NCBI RefSeq assembly: GCF_014268885.2 | Contig: NZ_CP077095.1 | Coordinates: 3,477,501 to 3,541,500 of the forward strand | Length of the DNA stretch: 64,000 bases | DNA from: Pseudomonas xantholysinigenes | GTDB taxonomy: Bacteria; Pseudomonadota; Gammaproteobacteria; Pseudomonadales; Pseudomonadaceae | Direction of reading: 5' to 3' | Shown: in pieces, positions 36,412-44,542 of the stretch | Layout: every line of letters starts with the position of its first letter | Position numbering within the stretch: position 1 is the stretch's first letter | The notes under the pieces: model-generated | Told to the model about the DNA's origin: nothing | Databases searched by the model: none | Seen by the model: only the letters and a program-made list of their open reading frames with translations | Position numbers and translations under genes: made by a program

Positions 36412-37008
36412 ATGAACCCCACCCGTTCCCTCGCACGTGCTGTAGCTTTCGCCTCGTTAGTGTCCGCCGCCAGCTTCGCCGCCCATGCCGCCCATGCCGC
36501 CCAACTGCCCATCGCCAGCGAAGCGCTGGAAAGCCATGTCACCACCGAGGTCACCGCCATCGACCTGGCCAACCGCCAAGTGACGGTCAAAGGCCCTCAC
36601 GACAAGGACGTGATCTTCCAGCTCACCGAACAGGCCAAGGCCCTGCCCAATCTCAAGGTCGGCGACCAGATCGACATCAAGGTGACCCGCGCCGTCGCCT
36701 ACGTGCTCAACACCCGGGAAGGCGGCGCGCCGAAGGCCTCGGTGGAATCCGGCACCATCCGCGCCACGGCGGCCAACCCCAACCCCGGCGGCGAAGCCTT
36801 CCGCCAGGTCAAGGTCACCTCGCAGATCAAGAAGATCGACCTCGCGGCCCACGAAGTGACCCTGCTGCCACCGGAAGGCAAGCTGCAGGTGGTCAAGGTC
36901 GAGGACCCTGAACTGCAGGCACGCATGAAAAACCTCAAGGTCGACCAGACCGTGGAAGCGATCTACACCGAAGTGCTGAGCGTGGAGACTTCGCGCCCAG
37001 CCCAGTAA
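36412..37008 (+). CDS. periplasmic hypothetical protein, 198 aa
   Basis: A 198-aa protein with a Sec signal peptide (cleavage near AAHAAHAAQ, residue 30). The mature part has two repeats of a beta-rich unit: TTEVTAIDLANRQVTVKGP and TSQIKKIDLAAHEVTLLPP, each followed by a region resembling a calmodulin-free OB-like strand set. It has no Cys and no catalytic motif. The repeated EV/KI-ID-LA-VT-V pattern suggests two copies of a small domain. A strong AAGGAAGA site precedes the ATG, and a hairpin terminator follows. Confidence 0.7.
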   Translation: MNPTRSLARAVAFASLVSAASFAAHAAHAAQLPIASEALESHVTTEVTAIDLANRQVTVKGPHDKDVIFQLTEQAKALPNLKVGDQIDIKVTRAVAYVLNTREGGAPKASVESGTIRATAANPNPGGEAFRQVKVTSQIKKIDLAAHEVTLLPPEGKLQVVKVEDPELQARMKNLKVDQTVEAIYTEVLSVETSRPAQ

Positions 37009-37018
37009 GGCACTGCCC

Positions 37019-37050
37019 GCCCGGCGCATTGCCAAGGCGATGCGCCGGGC
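37019..37050 (+). terminator. hairpin terminator after the 198-aa gene
   Basis: GCCCGGCGCAT pairs perfectly with ATGCGCCGGGC (11 bp) around a 10-nt loop that can pair further. There is no U-run. It lies between the periplasmic gene and the NIPSNAP gene. Confidence 0.65.
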
Positions 37051-37088
37051 CGTAAGGTGGCACCCCGGCTTATCAAGGAGTGCACGCC

Positions 37089-37397
37089 ATGGTCACCTGC
37101 CACCTCAAGTATCTCATCGACCCTTACCAGGTCCCGGCCTTCGAAGCCTACGGCAAGCTGTGGATCGACCTGGTCAATCGCATGGGCGGCACCCATCACG
37201 GCTACTTCCTGCCCAGCGAAGGCGCCAACAATGTCGCCTACGCCTTGTTCAGCTTCCCCAGCCTGGCGGCGTACGAGCAATACCGCCAAGCGTCCGAAAC
37301 CGACCCCGAGTGCATCGCCGCCTTTGCCCTGGCGACCGAGCAGCGTTTCATCCTCAGTTATGAACGCAGTTTCCTGAGGCCGGTGTTCAGCGCATAG
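37089..37397 (+). CDS. NIPSNAP-family protein
   Basis: A 102-aa dimeric alpha+beta-barrel (ferredoxin-like) protein of the NIPSNAP type: VTCHLKYLIDPYQVPAFEAYGKLW near the start, then MGGTHHGYFLPSEGANNVAYALFSF and YEQYRQASETDPEC. The function of bacterial members is unclear. The ATG at 37089 follows AAGGAG 8 nt upstream, preferred to a GTG at 37080. It is convergent with the acidic 86-aa gene 15 bp away. Confidence 0.85.
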   Translation: MVTCHLKYLIDPYQVPAFEAYGKLWIDLVNRMGGTHHGYFLPSEGANNVAYALFSFPSLAAYEQYRQASETDPECIAAFALATEQRFILSYERSFLRPVFSA

Positions 37398-37412
37398 GCG
37401 CCTTGCTAGCGC

Positions 37413-37673
37413 CTACAGGTCGTCGGCATCCGCCTGCAAGGCCGCGATGAAGTCATCCAGGGACAGGCGTACGGTGGGCCAATCCTTCACGTAGTGGTGC
37501 TCGATCAGCACCTCATTCTCTTCGAACGCCACGTAGTAGGCATTGCCGCTATAGGCTTCCACCACCCGGTTCTGCCGCGCGGCCAAGGCCTTCTCCAGCA
37601 GGTGCTCGCGAGCAACACCCGTCACCTCGTCGTCGAGGAACTGTTGAAAACCAGACGTATTGGGGTTGGACAT
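37413..37673 (-). CDS. small acidic protein, candidate EndoU immunity protein, 86 aa
   Basis: An 86-aa soluble, acidic protein with no signal peptide (GNAYYVAFEENEVLIEHHYVKDWPTVRLSLDDF in the middle, given here in part as a strand-rich core, and an Asp-rich end ADADDL). It lies 72 bp downstream of the secreted EndoU gene on the same strand, the normal place for a cognate immunity gene. No family name is certain. Charge, size and position are what support the immunity reading; direct proof is absent. Its ribosome-binding site GGAGCC is good. Confidence 0.6.
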   Translation of the reverse strand: MSNPNTSGFQQFLDDEVTGVAREHLLEKALAARQNRVVEAYSGNAYYVAFEENEVLIEHHYVKDWPTVRLSLDDFIAALQADADDL

Positions 37674-37745
37674 GCGCAGGCTCCTTTGCCGGGAAAACGA
37701 AAAGAGCCGGGCATTGCGCCCGGCCCTGCCGAGGATGACGCAGAA

Positions 37746-38300
37746 TCAGTAGTCAGGATAGGCCGTGGTCACCACCGTGCCAGTGGCATCCATGTAGCCG
37801 ACGATGTTGAACGACGCCGCCGGGGTGCCGGCCTGGCAGCTCGCCCCCGACGGGCCGCGGAACTGTGTGCCGTTCAGCGCGGTGCGGTTGTTGTAGGCGT
37901 TCTGGATGGCCGCCACCACATTGGCCTGCGAGCAGCTATCCGGGAACATCGTGGAGATGCTCTTGGTGGCGGTGACACCGTGCTGGGTGATGTTGAAACT
38001 ACGCAACACGTAGATCCCGGCAGGCCCCTGCGGGGTATTGGTGGTGGCCGCCGTGAAGGCCACGGTAGCTGGCAGCTGGCCTGCCGGTCGGCTATGGAAG
38101 CCCTTGGCCCGGTTGTTGGCCACCTCGCCGCAGAACACATGTTGTTGATTGACCGCCGGCGCGCCGCCCGAGTTGGGCTGCGGGCATTGCACGGCAGCCT
38201 CGGCGGATGCCATCGGCACCAGGGTAAAGGCCAGGCTACCGATTACCGCCAGGCCCGCCAGTGCGGCACGTGCTGGGTTAAGTGCGAAAGTCTTTTTCAT
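37746..38300 (-). CDS. secreted bacterial EndoU-type ribonuclease
   Basis: A 184-aa protein with a Sec signal peptide (residues 1 to about 35, ending ASAEAA). The mature part is a single bacterial EndoU domain: HVFCGEVANNRAKGFH with the two catalytic His residues 15 apart near residues 54 and 69, and VTATKSISTMFPDS with the catalytic Lys and STMFP. In known systems this domain is the C-terminal RNase toxin of CdiA or polymorphic toxins. Here it is free-standing and exported. An 86-aa acidic gene follows, and a GH19 hydrolase precedes it in the same unit. Confidence 0.88.
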   Translation of the reverse strand: MKKTFALNPARAALAGLAVIGSLAFTLVPMASAEAAVQCPQPNSGGAPAVNQQHVFCGEVANNRAKGFHSRPAGQLPATVAFTAATTNTPQGPAGIYVLRSFNITQHGVTATKSISTMFPDSCSQANVVAAIQNAYNNRTALNGTQFRGPSGASCQAGTPAASFNIVGYMDATGTVVTTAYPDY

Positions 38301-38376
38301 CTTGAAGCTCCTTTTGCAGTGACAGGACGTTGTTGTCCTCTGGCTCCGCCGCTGCCGGCGGAAAACGCGAATGGGG

Positions 38377-39159
38377 TCAGCCGAGCAGCAACCACTTGGC
38401 CCGGGCGAGGTAGGCGGCGCGATCATCAAGGCCGTTGAAACCGCCATTGACGCGTCGGGTGACCTCGCGCAGGTCGTCCTTGTCGGCCCAGTCGTTGAGC
38501 GTGCGGTTGGCCCAGAACCAGCCGGCGACATCCACCGCCAGGGCCGGGTCGCTGCTCACCAGGGCGGGGTCGTCCTTGTTCTCGAAGTCACGCTTGCAGT
38601 ACTGGCCGTACTGGCGGTAGTTGGCGCGGCCGGTCAGCTGGATCAGCCCACGGCCCTTGAAGCGCGGGCCATCGCCCGTCTGCAGGTTGCCCAGGTCCTT
38701 GCGCCCCTCGTAGGCGCTGCCCGAGGCCAGCTCCTCGGTGTAACGCAGGCAGCCGCTCTCGTGGGCGATCTGCGCAAGGAAGTGGGCGATGCGCAGCGGC
38801 GTATCGATGCGGTAACGGGTCAGCACATCGAGCACGGGTTGGTGGAACGCGGCGATGCGTGCGCTGCTGGCGTTGATCAGCGCCAACCAGAGCTTGGGCT
38901 GGGTGAGCCCGCCGGACAGGCCGCCGCGCAACGCGGCCAGGGTGGCATCGCCCGCCGTCACCGGCTTGCCCACCGGACTGCCGATGATCTGCTGGAAGTT
39001 CTCCAGGGCGCCGCGAGTGCCGGCGCCCCACAGGCCATCGGTGCCGAGCGCGCAGCTGAAACCGCGTTGCCCGCTGTTGAGGTTGAGCAGCAACTGCAGG
39101 CTGCGCACATCGGCGGCCGCGTTGTTGCCGCCGGTTCCTACGCTGTTGGTGATGCACAT
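38377..39159 (-). CDS. GH19 hydrolase with N-terminal peptidoglycan-binding domain
   Basis: A 260-aa protein. Residues 1-75 form a peptidoglycan-binding-like domain (DVRSLQLLLNLNSGQRGF, LGTDGLWGAGTRGALENFQ). Residues 80-260 form a GH19 chitinase-like domain with HFLAQIAHESGCLRYTEELA (catalytic Glu in HES, second Glu in TEE) and the GRGLIQLTGRANYRQYGQY signature. Such domains cut chitin or peptidoglycan. There is no signal peptide, so release would need a holin, another exporter or lysis. It sits 91 bp after the secreted 128-aa gene and 76 bp before EndoU. Confidence 0.88.
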   Translation of the reverse strand: MCITNSVGTGGNNAAADVRSLQLLLNLNSGQRGFSCALGTDGLWGAGTRGALENFQQIIGSPVGKPVTAGDATLAALRGGLSGGLTQPKLWLALINASSARIAAFHQPVLDVLTRYRIDTPLRIAHFLAQIAHESGCLRYTEELASGSAYEGRKDLGNLQTGDGPRFKGRGLIQLTGRANYRQYGQYCKRDFENKDDPALVSSDPALAVDVAGWFWANRTLNDWADKDDLREVTRRVNGGFNGLDDRAAYLARAKWLLLG

Positions 39160-39250
39160 GGTCAGCTCCTTTTTCCGGGCAAGCCGCTCCCCTTGGGGCA
39201 GCGGGCGAGCCGTGCCTTGGTGGCGGAACGAAAGGTGTCGGGTGGCGGCG

Positions 39251-39637
39251 TTACTTGCCGGACGGCAAGACGGTCAGGCTGTAGGCCAGCTTGTTGCGTT
39301 GGGTGAACAGTTGCAGTTGCAGGCCGCCACCGTCCGGCTGGCTCTGCAGGTAGCCCTGCGCAAGCGGCCCGCACAGTCCTGGGCCCGCGCCTTCCAGGCC
39401 GTAACTGTCAACCTGCCCGCTCGCCCCGCTGTACTCCAGGTCGAAGCCGCATTTCCAGTTGCCGTTGAAACGCACCTTGCCCGCGCGATCCCCCAGCCCG
39501 GCGGCGGGCTCGATATCCAGGACCACGGGTATGTCACGGCCATCGTCCTTGAGCGTGCCGCGGTACTCGACGGCCCAGGCCGATGCCAGGCTGGCGAGCG
39601 CCAAGGCACCCACGCATGCGGTTAGCAGCTGTTTCAT
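39251..39637 (-). CDS. secreted hypothetical protein, 128 aa
   Basis: A 128-aa protein with a Sec signal (MKQLLTACVGALALASLASA, residues 1-20). The mature part is beta-rich with two Cys (NWKCGFDLEY, GPGLCGPLAQ) that may form a disulfide. The ATG at 39637 has AAGGAGAG upstream. It lies between a short membrane protein and the GH19 gene in one minus-strand unit. It has no known family; its place suggests a periplasmic partner (inhibitor, spanin-like or adaptor) of the hydrolase. That is inference. Confidence 0.7.
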   Translation of the reverse strand: MKQLLTACVGALALASLASAWAVEYRGTLKDDGRDIPVVLDIEPAAGLGDRAGKVRFNGNWKCGFDLEYSGASGQVDSYGLEGAGPGLCGPLAQGYLQSQPDGGGLQLQLFTQRNKLAYSLTVLPSGK

Positions 39638-39668
39638 GGTGACTCTCCTTGTTGGTTGATTACGCGGT

Positions 39669-39842
39669 TCAGAACGCCAGCACCAGCCCCGCCCACTTGG
39701 CGATGGCCAGGGCCAGGTCAGGCTGGATCGCACCGAGGGCCACCAACGCCGACAGTACCGCCGCGCCAATGGCGCACAGCACTCGCCTGCCAGTGGACAT
39801 CCGCGCCGCTTCGCCAGGTTTTTTCTTCAGGATCGAGCGCAT
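39669..39842 (-). CDS. short membrane protein, 57 aa, holin-like
   Basis: A 57-aa protein with a basic N-terminus (RSILKKKPGE) and one or two hydrophobic stretches (RVLCAIGAAVLSALVALG and LALAIAKWAGLVLAF). The size and topology fit a holin or small anchor, next to a lysozyme-like GH19 gene. The ATG at 39842 has AGGAG 9 nt away; ATG 39902 (77 aa, GGAGG site) overlaps the previous gene and is a fair alternative. The holin reading is inference. Confidence 0.55.
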   Translation of the reverse strand: MRSILKKKPGEAARMSTGRRVLCAIGAAVLSALVALGAIQPDLALAIAKWAGLVLAF

Positions 39843-39885
39843 GGTCTGGGTCTCCTGGGTTGAAAGCAGCAGCCGCATCGAGCGG

Positions 39886-40191
39886 TCAGTTCGCCTGGTC
39901 ATCGCCGGGCCTCCGGTAGTGCCCGAACAGCTCGCCATCGAGGCATACGACGATCGCCTCCTGGGCATCGCCGGGCACGGCGATGCTCAACTCATGCACG
40001 GCTTGCTTGCCGCGTGGCGCGCGGCCGACCCTTATGGCCAGGCAGCCCGGGGTGTCGCCTGGCTCGACGGTCGCCGCCAACAGCACCTGCATCTGGGCGA
40101 TGCGGATACCCGGCCAGCGATACCCGGTGGCCTGCTGCGCGCAGGCCATGGCGCCACCGAGGGCCTGGACGAATTCTTCGAGGTGGTTCAT
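39886..40191 (-). CDS. hypothetical protein, 101 aa, member of the DUF2589-like unit
   Basis: A 101-aa predicted soluble protein with an N-terminal helix (NHLEEFVQALGGAMACAQQA) and a beta-rich rest (LLAATVEPGDTPGCLAIRVG, ELSIAVPGDAQEAIVVCLDG; in parts). Its ATG overlaps the stop of the preceding gene by 1 nt (TGATG), so the two are translationally coupled. It has an AGGAGG site. No family is recognised; the coupling suggests a complex with the 90-aa protein. Confidence 0.7.
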   Translation of the reverse strand: MNHLEEFVQALGGAMACAQQATGYRWPGIRIAQMQVLLAATVEPGDTPGCLAIRVGRAPRGKQAVHELSIAVPGDAQEAIVVCLDGELFGHYRRPGDDQAN

Positions 40192-40463
40192 CACGAGGCC
40201 TCCTGTTCGTCGGGCAGCCAGAACGGCCGACGGGCGAAGCCCACGTGGTAGATGAGCGACTGCAGCACCACCTGGTGCTCGCCGATGTTGAGCAGGTTGA
40301 AGCTTTTCTCGATGCCGACGATGCGCCCCTTGGGCGGCTCGCTCAGGCAGCGGTTGAGCAGCGCGGTCTGCGCCTGGATGACCTCCTGCGACGTCAGCTT
40401 CTCCGGATCGGTGCTGCCGACGACGATGCGTTTCACATATCCCACGTCCGTTAGATCGAACAT
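40191..40463 (-). CDS. hypothetical protein, 90 aa, member of the DUF2589-like unit
   Basis: A 90-aa predicted soluble protein (VGYVKRIVVGSTDPEKLTSQEVIQAQ, then GRIVGIEKSFNLLNIGEHQVVLQ; in parts) with a Pro-rich end. It has no signal or transmembrane segment. The ATG at 40463 follows AAGGAG 7 nt upstream. It follows the second DUF2589-like gene after 86 bp and is coupled to the 101-aa gene. The family is not recognised. Confidence 0.7.
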   Translation of the reverse strand: MFDLTDVGYVKRIVVGSTDPEKLTSQEVIQAQTALLNRCLSEPPKGRIVGIEKSFNLLNIGEHQVVLQSLIYHVGFARRPFWLPDEQEAS

Positions 40464-40549
40464 CACGGAACTCCTTTCCGGAAAAGACTGACGGCCAACC
40501 CCCGGTCAAGGCTCAGGCGAACCTGGGGCTGACGTTGGGCCGCTCACCC

Positions 40550-41164
40550 TTACTGCTGGGTGATGGCTTTTGGCGCAACCGACTGCGAGATCATGTCCAG
40601 CACCCGGGCCAGCCCTTCCGGCATACCGTCGTCGGCGGCGTGAACCTCGACGTGGTACTTGGCCGACTGGTCGGTCGAGCGGGTGTTCTCCTTGTGCGAG
40701 GACACCGAGCCGGAGATGTTGACCTTGGCGCTGAACGGTCCCCAGCCCACGCTGGCCTCGGCCGACATCGCCGCCTGGGCGTCGGTGGCTTCGCGTGATT
40801 GCTCGGAGTTCTTCACCTCCATGTCGAAGGTGATGTCGACCTTGTTGATCGACAGGTTCGGCACCTTGACCACCGCCAGCAGCGGTACTTCCAGCTCGAC
40901 GCGCTCCATGGGGATGGTGCCGTCGTCGGGCTTGCTGGTGGAGGGGCGGTCGAAGCGGAAGCTGACCGTGCGCACATCACCCACCCGGTTGGGGTCGGTG
41001 TTGTTCGGGTCGGGCGCCGGTGGCAGGAAGCCAATCACCTTGATGAAGTCGGCGGTAGCGTTGGCCAGGCGGACCTGGGCGTCGCAAGCGGCGGTCAACG
41101 GACCACCGATCAGGTCGCCCATGGGCAGGCCGCGGAACTGGTCACCCATCGAGAAGTTAGCCAT
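40550..41164 (-). CDS. DUF2589-family protein B
   Basis: A 204-aa protein with the DUF2589 layout: an N-terminal helix (LIGGPLTAACDAQVRLANATADFIKVIGF), a charged loop with DNNTDP-type acidic residues, then a strand ELEVPLLAVVKVPNLSINKVDITFDMEVK (given in part) and a DEAxDGMPEGLARVLDMISQS-type amphipathic tail. No signal or membrane segment. It forms a tandem pair with the 162-aa paralogue 11 bp upstream. The family's function is not established; it occurs in clusters with hydrolases in Pseudomonas as far as I recall. A chaperone, scaffold or spike-like role is speculation. Confidence 0.75.
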   Translation of the reverse strand: MANFSMGDQFRGLPMGDLIGGPLTAACDAQVRLANATADFIKVIGFLPPAPDPNNTDPNRVGDVRTVSFRFDRPSTSKPDDGTIPMERVELEVPLLAVVKVPNLSINKVDITFDMEVKNSEQSREATDAQAAMSAEASVGWGPFSAKVNISGSVSSHKENTRSTDQSAKYHVEVHAADDGMPEGLARVLDMISQSVAPKAITQQ

Positions 41165-41175
41165 CTGTGTCTCTC

Positions 41176-41664
41176 CTAGATCAATTTATCGAGGTTTTGC
41201 AGCAGCCGAGCCATCCCCTCCGAAGGGGGCTGGGTTTCGACTTTGAGGGTGACGCGCGCCAGCGGCCCGCCTTCACCATTGCGGCGAACGCCCAGGTCGA
41301 CGTTCAGAGCCTTGTGGTTCTCGCTCGGCCAGCCCGAGTCATCGGCGCCGGCATTGGCCGGTCCGACGTTCGCGGCTGAACCGTCATCGGCGTTCAGGCC
41401 TACCTCGAACGAGATTTCCATATCCTTGACGGCCATCAGCCGTGCCCCTACCAGCGACAACAGCGGCACCCGCACCACGCGCTCCTCGCCTTCGCGCGCC
41501 TCGGGCGAATGGGACGGCAGGCGCACATCGATGCTGACCGGGCGGTTGTCTTCGTCGAAGTACTGGCGCACGGTCGAGACCTGGAAGCGCTGGATCTTGT
41601 CCTGCGCCTCGGCGACCGCGCCGGCGATGCTCTGGATGAGGTGGTGGAGGGATTGATTCGCCAC
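41176..41664 (-). CDS. DUF2589-family protein A, GTG start
   Basis: A 162-aa protein of the same type as the next gene: an N-terminal helix (LIQSIAGAVAEAQDKIQRFQV), then RVVRVPLLSLVGARLMAVKDMEISFEVGL (in part) corresponding to the ELEVPLLAVVKV strand pair of its neighbour, and VTLKVETQPPSEGMARLLQNLDKL matching the MPEGLARVLDMI tail of protein B. The start is GTG 41664 behind AAGGAG. It leads a minus-strand unit of nine genes. The upstream region has AraC-type direct repeats. Confidence 0.75.
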   Translation of the reverse strand: MANQSLHHLIQSIAGAVAEAQDKIQRFQVSTVRQYFDEDNRPVSIDVRLPSHSPEAREGEERVVRVPLLSLVGARLMAVKDMEISFEVGLNADDGSAANVGPANAGADDSGWPSENHKALNVDLGVRRNGEGGPLARVTLKVETQPPSEGMARLLQNLDKLI

Positions 41665-41810
41665 GTCCGACGCTCCTTGTCTGCTGCGGTGCCGATGCCG
41701 TCCGGGTGGCTTCGGTGGAGACACGTGCGTTGCGGGCTCAGGCCCTGACGACGGCACCGGGTTGATGGGTGGTTGGGTTAGCAGGTGAGGCCAGCGTACG
41801 GCGAGCAGCG

Positions 41811-41855
41811 CCAGGCGTCCGTGGCCAGGCGTCCCGAAAACCTGGCCAGCGGTCC
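41811..41855. promoter_or_regulatory. direct repeats, candidate AraC-type operator
   Basis: CCAGGCGTCC occurs at 41811-41820 and again at 41825-41834 (perfect, 14-bp period), with a third, degenerate copy (CCAGCGGTCC, 8 of 10) at 41846-41855, 21 bp from the second. AraC-family proteins typically bind direct repeats spaced near two helical turns. The site is between the araC-like stop and the DUF2589 operon. Regulation is inferred. Confidence 0.5.
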
Positions 41856-41860
41856 CAATG

Positions 41861-42901
41861 TCACTGCTCGGCGAGTGCGTGCAGCCAGCTCGCCAGTGAA
41901 GGCGGCTCGTTGGCTGACAGGCGCAGGCCGGTCAGTTCACCGCGCTGCAGTGCGCGGCGCGCGGCCCGTGGCGACAATCCGAATGCCTTGCGAAACACCT
42001 TGCTGAAATGCCCTTCGTCGGCGAATCCATGGGCATAGGCCAGGTCGCCAATGCGCCGCCCGGCATTGCCAGGCTCGCCCAGGGCCAGCAGGCAGCGTCG
42101 CAGACGCCGCTGCAGCAGGTAGTGCCCGACCCCGCCAAAGGGCGCGAAGGCGCGGTACAGCTGACTGCGCGAGGTGCCCACGGCCTTGGACAGGTGTGCC
42201 GGGGTCAAGTCGTCGCGGTGCAGGTTGAGCTCGATGTACTGCCGCGCCCGGCGCCCGAGCGCCACATGGCTGGACGGCAGCATGGCCCGCTGCTGCGTGC
42301 CTTCGCTGATCAGACAGGCAGCGACCACCCTCAGCAACGGCAGGCCCAGCTGCATCGCCTGCGCCTGGCTCAACTGTGTCGCGGCAACGGCGAGTGAAGT
42401 CAGCAGGCCAGCCAGCAAGTGTCCCACCGCGCTCTCGCGGCGCAGGCGCAAGCCATGCAGCAGCGGGGGCTCCTGCCCCAACGCCGTGCGCGGCACCAGC
42501 AGGCTCAGGCCTTCGCCAGCCGGCACATGGAAGGTCGCGGGTTGGCTCAGGTCGAGCGCTACGACATCCCCAGGGCGAACGCGCAAGCCATTGGCGCAGG
42601 CCAAGCCGCGCTGCAACGGCAGGTGCAGCAGATAGTGGTCGAGGTCGCACCAGCCCAATCGGTGGCGGTCGCGCTCATACCGGGCAGCGTCGAGGCGTCC
42701 GCTGCACAGCAGGAAGCACTGGAAGTGAAAGACCTTGAGCGAGGCGACGAAAGCTGAGCCTGCGTCGGCAACGGGGTCGAACAACAGGTCGGCAGTTTGC
42801 CGCCAGTTGGCAAAGTCGTCGGTCACGATATGCAGGTGCGGTAGGCAGGTGTCGAGGGAGGTGGGGGTACGAGGGTGGGTGGGTGAGGCGTGGTTTTCCA
42901 T
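41861..42901 (-). CDS. AraC/XylS-family transcriptional regulator
   Basis: A 346-aa regulator. The N-terminal ~180 residues form an AraC-binding-like domain (DDFANWRQTADLLF, then VRPGDVVALDLSQPATF near residue 110). Residues about 240-335 hold the double helix-turn-helix: TPAHLSKAVGTSRSQLYRAFAPFGGVGHYLLQRRLRRC, then RIGDLAYAHGFADEGHFSKVFRKAFGLSPRAARR (each in part). It is transcribed in the same direction as, and directly before, the DUF2589/EndoU unit, which makes it the likely regulator of that unit. Its start lacks a close ribosome-binding site. Confidence 0.85.
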   Translation of the reverse strand: MENHASPTHPRTPTSLDTCLPHLHIVTDDFANWRQTADLLFDPVADAGSAFVASLKVFHFQCFLLCSGRLDAARYERDRHRLGWCDLDHYLLHLPLQRGLACANGLRVRPGDVVALDLSQPATFHVPAGEGLSLLVPRTALGQEPPLLHGLRLRRESAVGHLLAGLLTSLAVAATQLSQAQAMQLGLPLLRVVAACLISEGTQQRAMLPSSHVALGRRARQYIELNLHRDDLTPAHLSKAVGTSRSQLYRAFAPFGGVGHYLLQRRLRRCLLALGEPGNAGRRIGDLAYAHGFADEGHFSKVFRKAFGLSPRAARRALQRGELTGLRLSANEPPSLASWLHALAEQ

Positions 42902-43116
42902 AGTGAAGGCTCATCTCTCCTTGAGTTGAGCCGGAAAAGTGGTTCACTTCCGAGCGCTCTGTAGCCACTTGCCACTACCGCTGCAAGGCCGCCGGAAGCA
43001 ACGGCTGCCATGGGCTTTCACAAAACAACAGTAATTGCCCGAATAACCCGTATTTTTTCCCTAACGAAAATGTAAAATTCGATTTCGCATACCTATAACA
43101 AGTTGGGAGCTTCACA

Positions 43117-44472
43117 ATGTTTGCCTTCTTCCGCCCTGCCGCGCACCAGGCGCCGCTGCCCGACGAACGCGTCGACAGCACCTACCGGCGCCTGCGTTGG
43201 CAGATTTTCGCCGGGATCTTCTTCGGCTACGCCGGCTACTATCTGCTGCGCAAGAACTTCTCCCTGGCCATGCCCTACCTCATCGAGGAAGAGGGCTACA
43301 CCCGTGGCCAGCTGGGCCTGGCAATCTCCGCCATCGCCATCGCCTATGGCCTGTCCAAGTTCCTCATGGGCCTGGTCTCGGACCGCTCCAACCCGCGCTA
43401 CTTCCTGCCCTTCGGCCTGCTGATCTCGGCCGGGGTGATGTTCATTTTCGGTTTCGCGCATTGGGCCACTTCCAGCGTGGCGATCATGTTCGTGCTGCTG
43501 TTCATCAATGGCTGGGCCCAGGGCATGGGCTGGCCGCCGAGCGGACGGACCATGGTGCACTGGTGGTCGCAGAAAGAGCGCGGTGGCGTGGTGTCGGTAT
43601 GGAACGTCGCCCACAACGTCGGCGGCGGCCTGATCGGCCCGTTGTTCCTGCTGGGCCTGGGCTGGACCAATGACTGGCACGCGGCCTTCTATGTACCTGC
43701 AGCGGTAGCGGTGCTGGTGGCGGTGTTCGCCTTCGCCACCATGCGCGACACCCCGCAATCGGTGGGCCTGCCACCGGTCGAGCAGTACAAGAACGACTAC
43801 CCCGAGGGCTACGACGAGAGCCACGAGCAGGAGTTCAGCGCCAAGCAGATCTTCGTCGAGTACGTGCTGCGCAACAAACTGCTGTGGTACATCGCCCTGG
43901 CCAACGTGTTCGTCTACCTGCTGCGCTACGGCGTGCTGGACTGGGCGCCGACCTACCTGAAGGAAGCCAAGCACTTCAGCGTCGACACCACCTCGTGGGC
44001 GTACTTCTTCTACGAGTGGGCCGGCATTCCCGGCACCCTGCTGTGCGGCTGGATGTCCGACAAGATCTTCCGCGGCAACCGTGGCCTGACCGGCATCGTG
44101 TTCATGGCCCTGGTGACCGTGGCCACCCTGGTGTACTGGCTCAACCCACCAGGCAACCCGACCATCGACATGATCGCCCTGTTCTCCATCGGTTTCCTGA
44201 TCTATGGGCCGGTGATGCTGGTCGGCCTGCAGGCGCTGGAGCTGGCGCCGAAGAAAGCCGCCGGTACCGCCGCCGGTTTCACCGGGCTGTTCGGCTATCT
44301 CGGTGGCTCGGTCGCGGCCAGTGCGGCGATGGGCTATACCGTCGACCACTTCGGCTGGGACGGTGGCTTCGTGATGCTGGTGAGCGCGTGCGTGCTGGCG
44401 ATCGCCTTCCTGATCCCGACGTTGCGCCATACCCAGACCGCAAGCGTTGAACGCGAACGCGCAACCGCCTGA
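43117..44472 (+). CDS. glpT: glycerol-3-phosphate transporter GlpT
   Basis: A 451-aa organophosphate:phosphate antiporter with twelve helices. [27 protein letters not shown] near residue 26 (the two Arg sites) and the signature [20 protein letters not shown] near residue 131 fit the OPA family. It exchanges Pi for sn-glycerol-3-phosphate. The ATG has a GGGAG site. The 215 bp upstream of it is A+T-rich with CGAAAA/TTTCG-type sequence that could hold a repressor site; I could not confirm a GlpR operator. Confidence 0.9.
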   Translation: MFAFFRPAAHQAPLPDERVDSTYRRLRWQIFAGIFFGYAGYYLLRKNFSLAMPYLIEEEGYTRGQLGLAISAIAIAYGLSKFLMGLVSDRSNPRYFLPFGLLISAGVMFIFGFAHWATSSVAIMFVLLFINGWAQGMGWPPSGRTMVHWWSQKERGGVVSVWNVAHNVGGGLIGPLFLLGLGWTNDWHAAFYVPAAVAVLVAVFAFATMRDTPQSVGLPPVEQYKNDYPEGYDESHEQEFSAKQIFVEYVLRNKLLWYIALANVFVYLLRYGVLDWAPTYLKEAKHFSVDTTSWAYFFYEWAGIPGTLLCGWMSDKIFRGNRGLTGIVFMALVTVATLVYWLNPPGNPTIDMIALFSIGFLIYGPVMLVGLQALELAPKKAAGTAAGFTGLFGYLGGSVAASAAMGYTVDHFGWDGGFVMLVSACVLAIAFLIPTLRHTQTASVERERATA

Positions 44473-44542
44473 CCTCCCAGGCAATAGCGCCAGACGCACC
44501 AACCGCGCCTGGCGCCACGCTCAAGCTGCACGCCAGCACGCC

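Noticed and set aside
42902..43116. GlpR operator upstream of glpT
   Set aside because: CGAAAA/TTTCG-type sequences occur, but I cannot align them to a reliable consensus.
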